A stretch of 64,000 nt of DNA from Streptomyces sp. NRRL B-24085 (GTDB lineage Bacteria > Actinomycetota > Actinomycetes > Streptomycetales > Streptomycetaceae), in NCBI RefSeq assembly GCF_001282115.1, contig NZ_LJBR01000161.1, forward strand, positions 1 to 64,000, in the 5' to 3' direction. The notes below the pieces were generated by a model. That model was not told where the DNA came from. It was given only the letters and a program-made list of their open reading frames with translations, and ran no database searches. Made by a program: the position numbers and the translations under genes. The first letter of the stretch is position 1. Every line of letters begins with the position of its first letter. This document shows positions 48,131 through 57,612 of this stretch, in pieces.

Positions 48131-49087
48131 TTACCCATGCGCGTCGGCGGGAGGCGGGCTGTCGCGCTGGTTCATCTCGCCGAAGGGCACGTGCACACTG
48201 GGAGTGCTGCGGGCGGTGCCGGCCAGGTGGCTGACCTGGTCATCGAAGAAGATGTGGGGCTTGAGAACCTGCATAATCGTGCTCTTGTCGATACCGCCGA
48301 GGAAGAAAGCGTCGTTGACGGTCACGCCCCAGTCTTTCAGGCTGCGCACCGCGCGTTCGTGGGCGGGTGCGTTGCGGGCGGTGACGAGAGAGACGTGGAC
48401 GCGGATCTTGTAGGTGGGGTCTTTCGCGCGCTGTTCTTCTTCGCGTTGCTGGAGCCGGTTGACATTGGCCAGGAAGTCCCGCAGTGGCCCTGGATCGTGC
48501 GGAGTGGCCGCATTCATCGTTTCATGGGAGCGGAAGCCCTCAATGCCGTCGACCTGGTAGACCTGCTCTGAGGCGTCGTCGGCGAGAACTCCGTCGAAGT
48601 CGAAGGCGACCCGCAGATCGTGGTCCTCGCCCTCGTCAGCCGCTGCGGGTCCCAGGACGCGGCCGGCCGGTAGTCCGAGAGCAACGGCCTCGCGGACGTC
48701 GATCTCGTTCGCGGACAGGAACAGGGACATGTTCAGAGCGGGCATGAAGTGGTAGGGCGAGCGCCCCTGCATGAAGATGGCCCGGGTGATCGGCAGTCCG
48801 TGAGACTTGATGGACCGCATGACCCGCAGGCCGGTGTCGGGATCGTTGCGGGACAGGACGATGACCTCGACCAGGGGGTCCTCGGGTGATAGATCGTTCA
48901 GGGACAGCAGTCGGCGGATGAATGGGAAGGCGACTCCTGTGCCCAGCACGTCGTCCAGATGCTGCTCCTGGTAAGCGCGGTAGGCCTCCTCCCCCTGCTC
49001 ACGGAAGACGACGTCCGCCTCCGCCAGGTCGAACAGCGCGCTGGAGGCGATGCCTATGACCAGGCGCTTCTCAAGTTCATAGGCCAC
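48131..49087 (-). CDS. Cytosolic 5'-nucleotidase family protein
   Basis: I choose the GTG at 49087 because GGGAGG lies 6 bp upstream and the family starts with the helix YELEKRLVIGIASSALFDL; the open frame extends much further (to 49621) without coding sense. The 318 residues have ARAIFMQGRSPYHFMPALNMSLFLSAN, the strand AFDFDGVLADD carrying the Asp-x-Asp pair of the HAD-like fold, and DAFFLGGIDKSTIMQVLKPHIFFDDQ. This matches the vertebrate-type cytosolic 5'-nucleotidase family found in scattered bacteria. It would dephosphorylate nucleoside monophosphates. Single gene; both neighbours are remnants or unknown. Confidence 0.75.
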   Translation of the reverse strand: MAYELEKRLVIGIASSALFDLAEADVVFREQGEEAYRAYQEQHLDDVLGTGVAFPFIRRLLSLNDLSPEDPLVEVIVLSRNDPDTGLRVMRSIKSHGLPITRAIFMQGRSPYHFMPALNMSLFLSANEIDVREAVALGLPAGRVLGPAAADEGEDHDLRVAFDFDGVLADDASEQVYQVDGIEGFRSHETMNAATPHDPGPLRDFLANVNRLQQREEEQRAKDPTYKIRVHVSLVTARNAPAHERAVRSLKDWGVTVNDAFFLGGIDKSTIMQVLKPHIFFDDQVSHLAGTARSTPSVHVPFGEMNQRDSPPPADAHG

Positions 49088-49603
49088 CGGACCCTCCCTT
49101 TCATCAATTCGCACACATGCATCATTCATGGTAGCCCCATACAGAACGAAGGTTCGAATGCGCCAGCAGGGGTCTGCAGCTTGACGACAACTGGTACGCG
49201 ACGCTGGTGCCGCTCTGCGCCCTGGGGCTGCTGCGGCGGGAGAGGTGGCGAACGCTGCTCCGCACCCCAAACCAACGCAGACACGACTCAATTCTCGACC
49301 GCCCGGAGCAGCGAATTTACGAACCCGGACCTGGTCGAAAGCATCAGCGCCTGCCGATCCTGACGCTTGCAGGAAGGTGCTGGCGGCACAGTTGAGGTGC
49401 CAGGCGGGGATTTGCCCGCGCCCTCGCGGCCTGGAGCGAGGACACCGAGGCAGCAGGAGCATGCAGCCGGAGCGGCCAGCAACTCGCCTTCTACAACACA
49501 CTGACCTGATGTCGTCCGGACGAACGTCTACTGTTCCAGCAGCCAGCCCAGCTGCTCGTTTCGCAGCACGCTTGCGTAACCCCCGAACCACTGCTGCCGA
49601 ACC
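49088..49603. other. Region without a supportable gene
   Basis: One plus-strand frame near 49420-49509 ends RALAAWSEDTEAAGACSRSGQQLAFYNTLT and could be the tail of a broken gene. No start, domain or partner piece was found. The rest gives only low-complexity Arg/Pro frames. Confidence 0.3.
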
Positions 49604-50155
49604 TTGGCAGCACCAACCCACAACGCAGCAAATTATCTGTTCCCGAACAGTCGCGGCCTGATCATTCCCCCATCGGCCTTCGGCCTCTACACCGACTCAG
49701 GCAGGAGGGCAGCATTGAAATATCACCCTGACGACATCGCCCCTCTGGACACGATGGCTCATCTACAGAGGAACGAGAACCAGTTCTTTCGCTCAGGTCA
49801 CTACGACGCCATCGAGCTAGCGGGCATGATCGCCACCGAAGCTCTGACCCTGGGCGCACAGAAGGTCCATATCCAGTCCTCCAGAGAGTGGCTGACCGTA
49901 GTCGTCGACAAGGACTGGCTGGAGCGTTACGGGGACGAGGCGTTCCACGCGATCACCCCCTTCCCGGAGGCCGGAGTCAACGCCATGCTGGCAGAAGTTC
50001 TAGCCCTCCCCTTCGCGGCAGGCGTGGCAACCGCCACGCCTGCCAAGGTCAAGGTACTCAAAGGGCAAGGCTCTCCTCTTACCCATCCACTCGGCCAAGG
50101 CATGGCCAGGGCAGTCGCCATCAGGCACCAACGCGGACTCCAGTCTCCCGGGTAA
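49604..50155 (+). CDS. Hypothetical protein, 183 residues
   Basis: Not recognised by name. The coherent part is residues 40-140: LKYHPDDIAPLDTMAHLQRNENQFFRSGHYDAIELAGMIATEALTLGAQKVHIQSSREWL in pieces, then DEAFHAITPFPEAGVNAMLAEVLALPFAAGVAT. The DAIxLAG-x-Ala helix followed by a strand and the PFPEAG-x-N segment look like a conserved alpha/beta domain. The internal ATG at 49754 (MAHLQRNENQFF) may be the real start. The C-terminal 30 residues look frame-damaged. No signal peptide. Confidence 0.5.
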   Translation: MAAPTHNAANYLFPNSRGLIIPPSAFGLYTDSGRRAALKYHPDDIAPLDTMAHLQRNENQFFRSGHYDAIELAGMIATEALTLGAQKVHIQSSREWLTVVVDKDWLERYGDEAFHAITPFPEAGVNAMLAEVLALPFAAGVATATPAKVKVLKGQGSPLTHPLGQGMARAVAIRHQRGLQSPG

Positions 50156-50248
50156 GTGCCACGGCAGCATGAACCGCGACTGGTTCGTGCTGCCGTGCAC
50201 CCTCGTAGCGCTCGTAACACGACTCGGAAAACCGCGGTCGCCCAATCG

Positions 50249-50485
50249 GTGATCGGCAAAGGCTACGAGTGCGCCAAGGACCAGCTGGTGCCGCTCTCGG
50301 ATACTCATCTGCGGGACCTGCCGCTGCCCACGGCAAAGGCGCTCGAGATCAAGGCCTTCGGGCCGCTAGAGTCCATCGACCCCGACCGCCTGAACCCGGG
50401 CGCCCTCCAGATCGGCGACGGCTACTGCCTCGCCCTCGACGGCCAAGTAGCGACAAAACCCTACAAAGTCCTGGTGCAAGCGCTC
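50249..50485 (+). pseudogene. Ku protein fragment
   Basis: About 79 residues match the C-terminal part of the bacterial Ku core: GKGYECAKDQLVPLSDTHLRDLPLPTAKALEI, then SIDPDRLN, GDGYCLALDGQVATKPYKVLVQAL. In Ku this reads GYE...VxLTDxDLxxLPLPTxxxIEI...AxxIDP...YYLxPDG...KPYxLLxxAL. The N-terminal two thirds and the tail are absent. Intact Ku bridges DNA ends for non-homologous end joining with ligase D. This piece lies beside the ruined second CRISPR locus and marks a rearrangement junction. Confidence 0.7.
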
Positions 50486-50829
50486 AGCACCCCGTGGCTA
50501 CGCCGACCTCCGCTACTGTCTGGGGGCCCGAGAGGCGGGCGCCGTGACGGGAAGGCCGCTGCCGTGTCGATACGCGAGAGCTTCGCCAAGCTCTTCAAGG
50601 CCACGACCAGGACGCCCGACAGCGACCCATTCGCGGTGGAGCGCCCATGCCAGTGCTCGCCGCGGTGGCCCGGCTTGGAGAACACCGCAAACGGGCACTC
50701 GCTCCCGGCTCAGACCTCCAGCCACTACAGCGTTCTCACGAACCCGGACCTCGGTCCATTCGTGGCGCGCTGCACAGGTTGTCACGCTCGCTATCCCGAC
50801 CCCTGGGTGATCCCGCAGGACGCGCCCAT
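50486..50829. other. Junction region of uncertain origin
   Basis: Between the Ku fragment and truncated cas7e, one plus-strand frame gives SIRESFAKLFKATTRTPDSDPF and then SSHYSVLTNPDLGPFVARCTGCHARYPDPWVI. These look like pieces of real proteins but I cannot assign them. No RNA gene or repeat is seen. Confidence 0.3.
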
Positions 50830-51867
50830 GCCTTTCGACTGGGCGTGCGGACGAAGAAGGTCGCCGAGCTCCTCGCCGCCCGCATCACCGGCCTCGACAC
50901 CTCGATCGCCGAGGCCGACGCCCTGCGCCTGGCCGCCGCCGTCATCGAGGCGGCCACCGGAATGAAGCTGGCCGTCCCCGAGCGCAAGACGCGCGGTGCG
51001 AAGGCGAAAGCAGCGGCAGAGGAGGAACAGGCAGAGGAGACACCCAGGTCGAAGTACCTGATGTTCCTCAGCGCCCGGCAGCTCGACGGCCTGGCCGCTC
51101 TCGCCATCGACGGAGCCTCCGACATAACGGCCTACCTGAAGGACAAGGACAACAAGGCGCGCGCCAAGCAGATCGCCGACACCGGCCACTCCGTCGACAT
51201 CGCCCTCTTCGGCCGCATGGTCGCCGACTCCACCGACTTCAACGTCGACGCGGCCTGCCAGGTCGCTCACGCCATCAGCATGCACCGCGTGGAGAACGAG
51301 TCCGACTACTTCACCGCCGTCGACGACGAGAACACCGAGGCCGAGAGCGGCGCGGGCATGATCGGCACCGTCGACTTCAACTCCGCCACCCTCTACCGCT
51401 ACGCCTCCGTCAGCATCCACCAGCTCGCCGCCAACCTCGGCGAGGGCCTGCGCGAGGATCAGTCGGCCGCCACCCCCGTGCGGCGCGCCGTCGAGGCGTT
51501 CGTGCACGCCTTCATCGCCTCCCTGCCGACCGGGAAGATCAACACGTTTGGGCACCACACGCTGCCCGACGCCATCGTCATCACGCTGCGCACCACCCGG
51601 CCGATCAGCTTCGTGGCTGCCTTCGAGGAACCCGTAACCGCCGAGTCCGGAAGCGGGCACCTGCGTGAGGCCTCCGCCCGACTCGCCGCCTACATCCCCG
51701 AGATCGAACGCGCCTACGGCGGCGAGGAGTCCACCCGCACCTGGGTACTGCGTATCGGCTCCGCCACCGAAAAGCTGGCCGGTGCCGGCGAGGAGATGCC
51801 CAGTCTGACCGCGCTCGTCGACGCTGTCGGCAGCGCCGTCGCCGAGCGCATGGAGAAGCCAGCATGA
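50830..51867 (+). pseudogene. casC: Cas7e of the second type I-E locus, 5'-truncated
   Basis: From about 50836 the frame reads LGVRTKKVAELLAARI, then SKYLMFLSARQLDGLAALA, HSVDIALFGRMVADSTDFNVDAACQVAHAISMHRVENESDYFTAVDD and DFNSATLYRYASVSIHQLAANL, the central and C-terminal parts of Cas7e. The first 90 or so residues, with the usual FLxxHLLxxLP opening and RNA-binding loop, are missing: the frame upstream holds unrelated sequence. cse1 and cse2 are absent as well. The stop overlaps the cas5e start (ATGA). It is clearly a different lineage from the Cas7e at 31.4 kb. Confidence 0.8.
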
Positions 51868-52602
51868 GCGTGCTCACCCTGCGGCTCGACGGCCCCCTGC
51901 AGGCGTGGGGGGGCCTCAGCCCGGTTCGCCCGCCGTACCACCGAGTCAGCTCCGACCAAGAGCGGAGTCATCGGCTTGCTCGCCGCCGCCCGTGGCATGG
52001 ACCGCAGCGACGACACCCAACTGGCCCGCCTGGCCGCGCTCCGCTTCGGGGTGCGCATCGACCAGCCCGGCGCCCGCGTACGGGACTACCAGATCGCGCG
52101 GCACCAGATCACGAAGGCGTCCATGCCCGTGTCCGAGCGTTACTACCTGGCCGACGCCGTGTTCGTGGCGGCCGTCGAGGGCGCGGACGAATTCATCGAC
52201 GAACTTGACGCCGCGCTGCGGGCTCCGGTCCACCCGCCCTTCCTCGGCCGGCGCTCCTGTCCACCGGCCCGCCCGGTGCGGCTCGGAGTCCACCACGGGG
52301 CCAACCTCGCCCAGGCGTTGCGAGACGAGCCGTGGCAGGCAGCACCCTGGTACCGCAAAGGACACAGCCGACAGCCCACCATCCACCTGACCGTGCTGCG
52401 CGAGGCCGGCCCCGACGAGGACGGCGCAGATCTCCTGCGCGACCAGCCCCTCAGCTTCGCAGCCGACCACCGCCGACACGCCCTGCGCCCCGTCGCCACT
52501 GAGACGGTAGAAGTACCCCACCCAGACGCCCAGGCCGTCACAGCTGCAACGGCGCGTGTGCCCGAGCACGACCCTCTCGCCGCCCTGGAGGAGAGCAACT
52601 GA
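51864..52602 (+). pseudogene. casD: Cas5e of the second locus, frameshift in a run of seven G
   Basis: The first frame gives MSVLTLRLDGPLQAWGG; after the seven-G run near 51907-51913 the protein continues one frame over as [32 protein letters not shown] and then RFGVRIDQPG, ERYYLADAVFVAAVEG and FLGRRSCPP, a complete Cas5e. A single-base change in the G run is enough to break or restore the gene, so it may be a sequencing error, a phase-variable tract or recent damage. The TGA overlaps the ATG of cas6e by one base. Confidence 0.8.
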
Positions 52603-53381
52603 TGTACTTGTCCCGCTTCCGGTTCAACACCGCACGCCCCGGGGCCCGTCGCCTTCTTTCCTCCCCGCAGTCGCTCCACGCGGCGGTGATGTCGTCGTTT
52701 CCCCACCTCCTGCCCTCCGCTAACAGCACAACTGACGGGCCGCGGGTGCTGTGGAGGCTGGACCGCAACGCGGCCGCCGAGGTCCTGGTGTACGTCGTCA
52801 GCCCCGACCAGCCCGACATGACCCACCTCGTCGAACAGGCTGGCTGGCCCGCAGCAGCCACTCCGGAAGCCCCTGGCTGGCAGAGCCGCCCCTACGCCCC
52901 GTTCCTCAACCGGCTGACCGAGGGGAGCGTGTGGGCGTTCCGTCTCACTGCCAACCCCGTCCACCAGATCCGCAGGAAGCCGGGTGAGCCGACCAAGCGG
53001 ACCGCACACCTGACCACAATCCACCAGATGGACTGGCTGCTGGACGAGCGACGCCAGGAACGCGGGGGCTTCCTCATCTGCGAGAAGCCCGCGGACAAAC
53101 GCCTCCTGCCCGCAGGTACCACCCACCACAACCGGCCGCACCACGGCGACCGGTACCAACTGATGGTCCGCGACCAGCGCAACCTGTCCTTCCCCAAGAG
53201 GCAATCGGGCAACGCCTCCAAGTCCCATCAGGTCACCCTAGTCACCGTCACCTACGACGGCCGACTCACCGTCACCGATCCCGACCGGCTGCGCACCACG
53301 CTCACCCAAGGGATCGGCAAGGCCAAGGCGTACGGTTGCGGGCTGATGACCCTGGTCCCTCTCCCCGCCAGGGCCGAGTGA
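52602..53381 (+). CDS. casE: CRISPR RNA endonuclease Cas6e, copy 2
   Basis: 259 residues, intact. MYLSRFRFNTARPGARRLLSSPQSLHAAVMSSFP gives the catalytic His26 in the typical LHAAV setting, and the C-terminal GIGKAKAYGCGLMTLVPL is the conserved Gly-rich loop. This is a canonical actinobacterial Cas6e, more so than copy 1 at 33.6 kb. It is the only undamaged cas gene of the second locus. The adjoining array and arrays 1 and 3 have the same repeat, so this enzyme could supply crRNA processing for all, perhaps explaining why it survives. Confidence 0.88.
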   Translation: MYLSRFRFNTARPGARRLLSSPQSLHAAVMSSFPHLLPSANSTTDGPRVLWRLDRNAAAEVLVYVVSPDQPDMTHLVEQAGWPAAATPEAPGWQSRPYAPFLNRLTEGSVWAFRLTANPVHQIRRKPGEPTKRTAHLTTIHQMDWLLDERRQERGGFLICEKPADKRLLPAGTTHHNRPHHGDRYQLMVRDQRNLSFPKRQSGNASKSHQVTLVTVTYDGRLTVTDPDRLRTTLTQGIGKAKAYGCGLMTLVPLPARAE

Positions 53382-53384
53382 GTC

Positions 53385-54268
53385 GTGACCACCGTCGGCC
53401 AACGCCCCGCGCTTACCCCAGGCACCTGACTCGCACTGGTGAGCGCCTGTCCTTCATCTACCTTGAACGGTGCCTCATCCACCGCGACGCCAACGCCATC
53501 ACCGCCCAGGACGCGGACGCACGACCCATATCCCGTCCGCGACCATCGGAACTCTCCTCCTCGGTCCTGGCACTCGTATCACCCACCAGGCGATGAGCGT
53601 CCTCGGCGAGACAGGAGCGGCCGTCGCCTGGGTCGGCGAGCATGGAGTGCGCTACCACGCCGGCGGCCGCGCCCTGACCCGCTCCGCTGCTCTCGCCGAG
53701 GCCCAGGCCGCCAAGTGGGCCAATCCCCGCACCCGACTTGCCGTCGCACGGGCCATGTACGCGCTGCGCTTCCCCGACGAGGACCCCGCCGGCCTCACCC
53801 GGCAGGAGCTACTCGGCCGCGAGGGCCGCCGGGTGAAGGACTGCTACCGCGAGCACTCCGCCCGCACCGGTGTCCCCTGGCGCGGCCACCGTTACACCCC
53901 CGGGCGACTTCACCAGCGGGGACGCCGTCAACCAGGCCATCACTGCTCCGCACAGTGCATGTACGGCATCGCCCACGCCGTCGTAGCCTCCCTCGCCTGC
54001 ACCCCGGCGCTGGGCTTCGTCCACTCCGGGCACACACTGTCCTTTGTCCTCGACATCGCCGATCTGTACAAAACTGAGATTGGCATCCCCCTCGCCTTCG
54101 ACGTCTCTGCCGACGACGACGAGGACGTTGGCGCCCGTACCCGCCGTGCCCTGCGGGATCGGATCAACCAGACATCCCTACTGGACCGCTGCGTTGACGA
54201 CATCAAGGCCCTGCTACTGCCGACCACCGCGGATCGCAGCACGGCTGCCGATCCAGACGAACCAGTCG
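53385..54268 (+). pseudogene. cas1: cas1 of type I-E, at least four frameshifts
   Basis: Starting with GTG at 53385: TTVGQRPALTPG, frame change near 53425, HLTRTGERLSFIYLERCLIHRDANAI, frame change near 53518, TTHIPSATIGTLLLGPGTRITHQAMSVLGETGAAVAWVGEHGVR and QAAKWANPRTRLAVARAMYA, frame change near 53897 (DFTSGDAVNQAI), frame change near 53955, then CMYGIAHAVVASLACTPALGFVHSGHTLSFVLDIADLYKTE to LLLP. This is nearly all of Cas1e, the spacer integrase. The 3' end runs into the first repeat of array 2, so the last residues, cas2 and the leader are missing. Spacer acquisition from this locus must be dead. Confidence 0.85.
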
Positions 54269-56949
54269 TGCTCCCCGCACCCGCGGGGATGGCCCCCAGC
54301 GTGCTCTCGAGGGCGTCCCGTTCGGACGGTGCTCCCCGCACCCGCAGGGATGGTCCCGCGGGCAAGGCCGTGCCGGTGAGCCAGATCGCGTGCTCCCCGC
54401 ACCCGCGGGGATGGTCCCTCGCCGGCGTCCCATCGGAGCAGTCCGATGCAGTGCTCCCCGCACCGCGGGGATGGTCCCCAGGCCGTACGCGTCGACACCC
54501 AAGGCCTCTAGTGCTCCCCGCACCCGCGGCTGATGGTCCCGCGCCCTGCCCGACAGGGCGCCGGCCTGCCCCGTGCTCCCCGCACCCGCGGGGATGGTCC
54601 CGTCCAGGATGATGTTCCGGAGGTAGCCGTACGGTGCGTCCCGCACCCGCGGGGATGGTCCCCCGGGCGAGCCGGAGCCCGGTCGGGTGGTCGGGTGCTC
54701 CCCGCACCCGCGCGGATGGTCCCAAGAAGAGCGGCAGACTGGCCGCTGACGAGTTGTGCTCTCCGCGCCCGCGGGGATGGTCCCGCGGCACCCCCGCCGA
54801 TGACGATGCCTAATATGTGCTCCCCGCACCCGCTGGGATGGTCCGAGCAAGGAAGCGGCCCCCCGACCGTCACAGCAGTGCTCCCCGCACCCGCGGGGAT
54901 GGTCCCTGGCCGGTGGCCTGGACGACGTCCCGCGTCTTGTGCTCCCCGCACCCCGCGGGGATGGTCCCTACCTGAAGACCACCACCGAAGGTGAGCGGAT
55001 GTGCTCCCCGCACCCGCGGGGATGGTCCCGTGATGAGGCCGTCGGCACTGATCTCATCGCTGTGCTCCCCGCACCCGCGGGGATGGTCCCTCCTGCCACG
55101 CGGCGGCGACGCTGTCGCCGATGTGCTCCCCGCACCCGCGGGGAGGTCCCTACACGCCGTCGATGATCAGTACGGCCTCGTCGTGCTCCCCGCACCCGCG
55201 GGGATGGTCCCGTGCTGGGTGTCGAGCGGCAGATTCAGCATGGGTGCTCCCCGCATCCCCGGGGATGGTCCCGGGCCGCTGTACGTACGCGGGCGGACAC
55301 ATCAGTGCTCCCCGCACCAGCGGGGATGGTCCCGTAGACCGCCCCGGAGGTTTTCACCTCCGGGAATGCTCCCCGCACCCGCGGGGATGGTCCCTCGGGC
55401 TTGAGCTTCTTCGCTTCCTCCTTCAGGTGCTCCCCGCACCCGCGGGGATGGTCCCGAGTAGGTACACACGGGTTTTCGGGGCCCGCAGTGCTCCCCGCAC
55501 CCGCGGGGATGGTCCCAGAGCCAGGTACTAGACCTCTTGGTCGGCCTTGTGCTCCCCGCACCCGCGGGGATGGTCCCACCCTGCGGGAGATGAGAACCCT
55601 AGTCGCGGTGTGCTCCCCGCGCCCGCGGGGATGGTCCCTTCTGCTGCGACTGGAGCCCCTTGACGATGCCGTGCTCCCCGCACCCGCAGGGATGGTCCCT
55701 GGGTGCCGTACTCGTTGATCGTGTCGAGGAAGTGCTCCCCGCACCCGCGGGAATGGTCCCTCGACGATCGAGGGCCGGGAGAACGTCCACCGGTGCTCCC
55801 CGCACCCGCGGGGATGGTCCCTCCCCGAGAGCGGCCTCCACGGCATCGTGAACGTGCTCCCCGCACCCGCGGGGATGGTCCCTGGCCGCCGCCGGCGGGG
55901 CGGGCGTTCTCGTGGTGCTCCCCGCACCCGCGGGGATGGTCCCGCGCCCGCGGAGAGCTGGATCGTCTCGACGTCGTGCTCCCCGCACCCGCGGGATGGT
56001 CCCTCCGCATCGCCGTCCGCCTCGATGATCCATCCGTGTTCCCCGCACCTGCGGGGATGGTCCCTCCGCCTGCGCCGTCTCCTCTTCGGTGAACGGGTGC
56101 TCCCCGCACCCGCGGAGATGGTCCCCGTCGGCCAGAGAGAGGGGTCAGGGCCTGCAAGTGCTTCCCGCACCCGCGGGGATGGTCCCACCTGATGTCTTTC
56201 GGTGAGCTCCGGGGGCGTGTGCTCCCCGCACCCGCGGGGATGGTCCCCCGGCCCCCGACGCGATCAGCGGCGACACCGTATGCTCCCTGCACCCGCGGGG
56301 ATGGTCCCAGCGCGAGGACGCCGTCACGGCCGCCGCGCACGTGCTCCCCGCACCCGCGGAGATGGTCCCTCGCCGCAGACCTGGCAGGCGTACTCGGGGT
56401 TGTGCTCCCCGCACCCGCGGGGATGGTCCCGGGTCCGCCGCGGTACCGGTGACGGTGACGGTGTGCTCCCCGCACCCGCGGGGATGGTCCCGCGACCGCC
56501 CGCTGGAACTCGGAGCTCGACCAGTGCTCCCCGCACCCGCGGGGATGGTCCCCCACGACCGCTCAGCCTCCCCTGACACACAGTGCTCCCCGCACCCGCG
56601 GGGATGGTCCCCCACGACCGCTCAGCCTCCCCTGACACACAGTGCTCCCCGCACCCGCGGGGATGGTCCCCACTCGAAGTACGCCGTGTGCGGGAAGACT
56701 CCGTGCTCCCCGCACCCGCGGGGATGGTCCCCTGATGACGCTGGACGCCGACCTCCCGTGGATGTTCTCCCCGCACCCGCGGGGATGGTCCCAACCGTCG
56801 GGTACGTCGAGGGCACTTCGTTCAGTGCTCCCCGCGCCCGCGGGGATGGTCCCACCCACCAGGCCGGGAATGTGTTCGAGCCCGCGTGCTCCCCGCACCC
56901 GCGGGGATGGTCCCTCCTTCGCCCAGCTCGTGGCCGCGCTCCCGCCGTG
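54268..56949 (+). CRISPR. CRISPR array 2, type I-E, 44 repeats
   Basis: 44 repeats of the same 29-bp consensus as array 1 with 32-bp spacers, followed by a 45th repeat of which only GTG (56947-56949) remains before an IS21-type terminus. Repeats 1-19 have many indels and substitutions (for example at 54451, 54510, 54937, 55122, 55243); later ones are nearly uniform. One spacer starting CCACGACCGC occurs twice in succession (56552 and 56612 regions). The array starts at the very end of the broken cas1 with no leader. Its crRNA sense is the plus strand. Confidence 0.97.
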
Positions 56950-56995
56950 TGTCGGCGACGGCTGAAAAGTGGACCAGGGGCGGCGCTTGGGTTCT
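56950..56995. mobile_element. IS21-type terminus next to array 2
   Basis: TGTCGGCGACGGCTGAAAAGT begins right after the first three bases of a CRISPR repeat. The first 11 bases equal the terminus beside array 1, but the following sequence differs (GGACCAGG, GCGGCG), as expected for the opposite end of an IS21-type element or a relative. No istA follows; an IS5-type remnant begins within 40 bp. Confidence 0.6.
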
Positions 56996-56999
56996 AAGA

Positions 57000-57190
57000 G
57001 AGCATCTGATCTAGGTAGTTAGTGTTCTGGGATGGTTTTGTGACTGGCTTCGTTGGCGGTCGTTGGATGAGGCGTGAGTGCTCGTCGTTCGTACCGCCGT
57101 GACGTGTCCGACGCCCGCCGGGCCTTGATCGCACCGGTTTTCGCCGCCTGGCGAGACGGACTGACCCCCCGGAGGGTGAAGCCCGCCCGC
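57000..57190 (+). pseudogene. IS5-type transposase 5' fragment
   Basis: GAGCATCTGATCTAGG near 57000 looks like the outer repeat of this element. From the GTG at 57074 the protein reads SARRSYRRDVSDARRALIAPVFAAWRDGL, the opening of the IS5-type transposases with the SDARWxLIxP motif, and then loses homology after about 30 residues. Only the extreme 5' end of the element is left. Confidence 0.6.
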
Positions 57191-57221
57191 TTGCCAGAAC
57201 CTTCACGGGCTCCGGCACGTC

Positions 57222-57350
57222 ATGCCCGGCATGAGACCGATCTATGACGCGCACGTCGAACAGCCGGGGCTGGCCGTCGTCGAGGTCGTGGCCGCCGACG
57301 ACGCGACCGCCTTCGCCGTCCAAGACCTGCTCGCCAAGCACTGCGCGATC
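57222..57350 (+). pseudogene. DUF6207-like protein, 3' part lost
   Basis: MRPIYDAHVEQPGLAVVEVVAADDATAFAVQDLLAKH matches the DUF6207 family found on streptomycete accessory elements (HVxEPGLxVVxV...DDxTAxAxQxxLA). The usual Trp-Ala continuation is not found; the frame runs on into antisense of the zinc-finger gene. Family function unknown. Confidence 0.5.
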
Positions 57351-57612
57351 GCACCGGCCGCGCCAGCGGGACCTTGTCCTGATCCCGCAGCACGACGGTG
57401 CGCACCACCGTCTGGGTGCGTTCCACGATCTCGCGCACTGGTTCGCGCCCCTGGCCGCCGTCGCTCACGGGACGCTCTGCGCGGTCCTGGGCACTGCGCA
57501 GTTCCCAGGGATGGCGGCGGTGCACGGGACCGCAGTAGCGCGAGGGCCGGCCGCGGCCGCGGTACGCGACTGGTTCACCACACCATGGGCAAGTGCGTTC
57601 CACGATCGCCAA
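57351..57612 (-). CDS. Zinc-finger protein of accessory elements, partial
   Basis: AIVERTCPWCGEPVAYRGRGRPSRYCGPVHRRHPWELRSAQDRAERP followed by PVREIVERTQTVVRTVV. The C-x2-C ... C-x3-H layout (Cys8, Cys11 and Cys27, His31 in the counted frame) and the RGRPSRYC block are typical of a small protein family on streptomycete plasmids and integrative elements. The frame continues to 57220 with low-complexity Arg, overlapping the DUF6207 piece, so the true 3' end is probably lost. Function unknown, possibly DNA binding. Confidence 0.5.

Noticed and set aside
49088..49621. N-terminal extension of the 5'-nucleotidase frame to 496 residues
   Set aside because: The extension is Arg/Pro/Ala-rich without family similarity, and the GTG at 49087 has a good ribosome binding site.
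54286..56997. Equivalent repeat-translation frames inside array 2
   Set aside because: Same artefact of CRISPR repeats.
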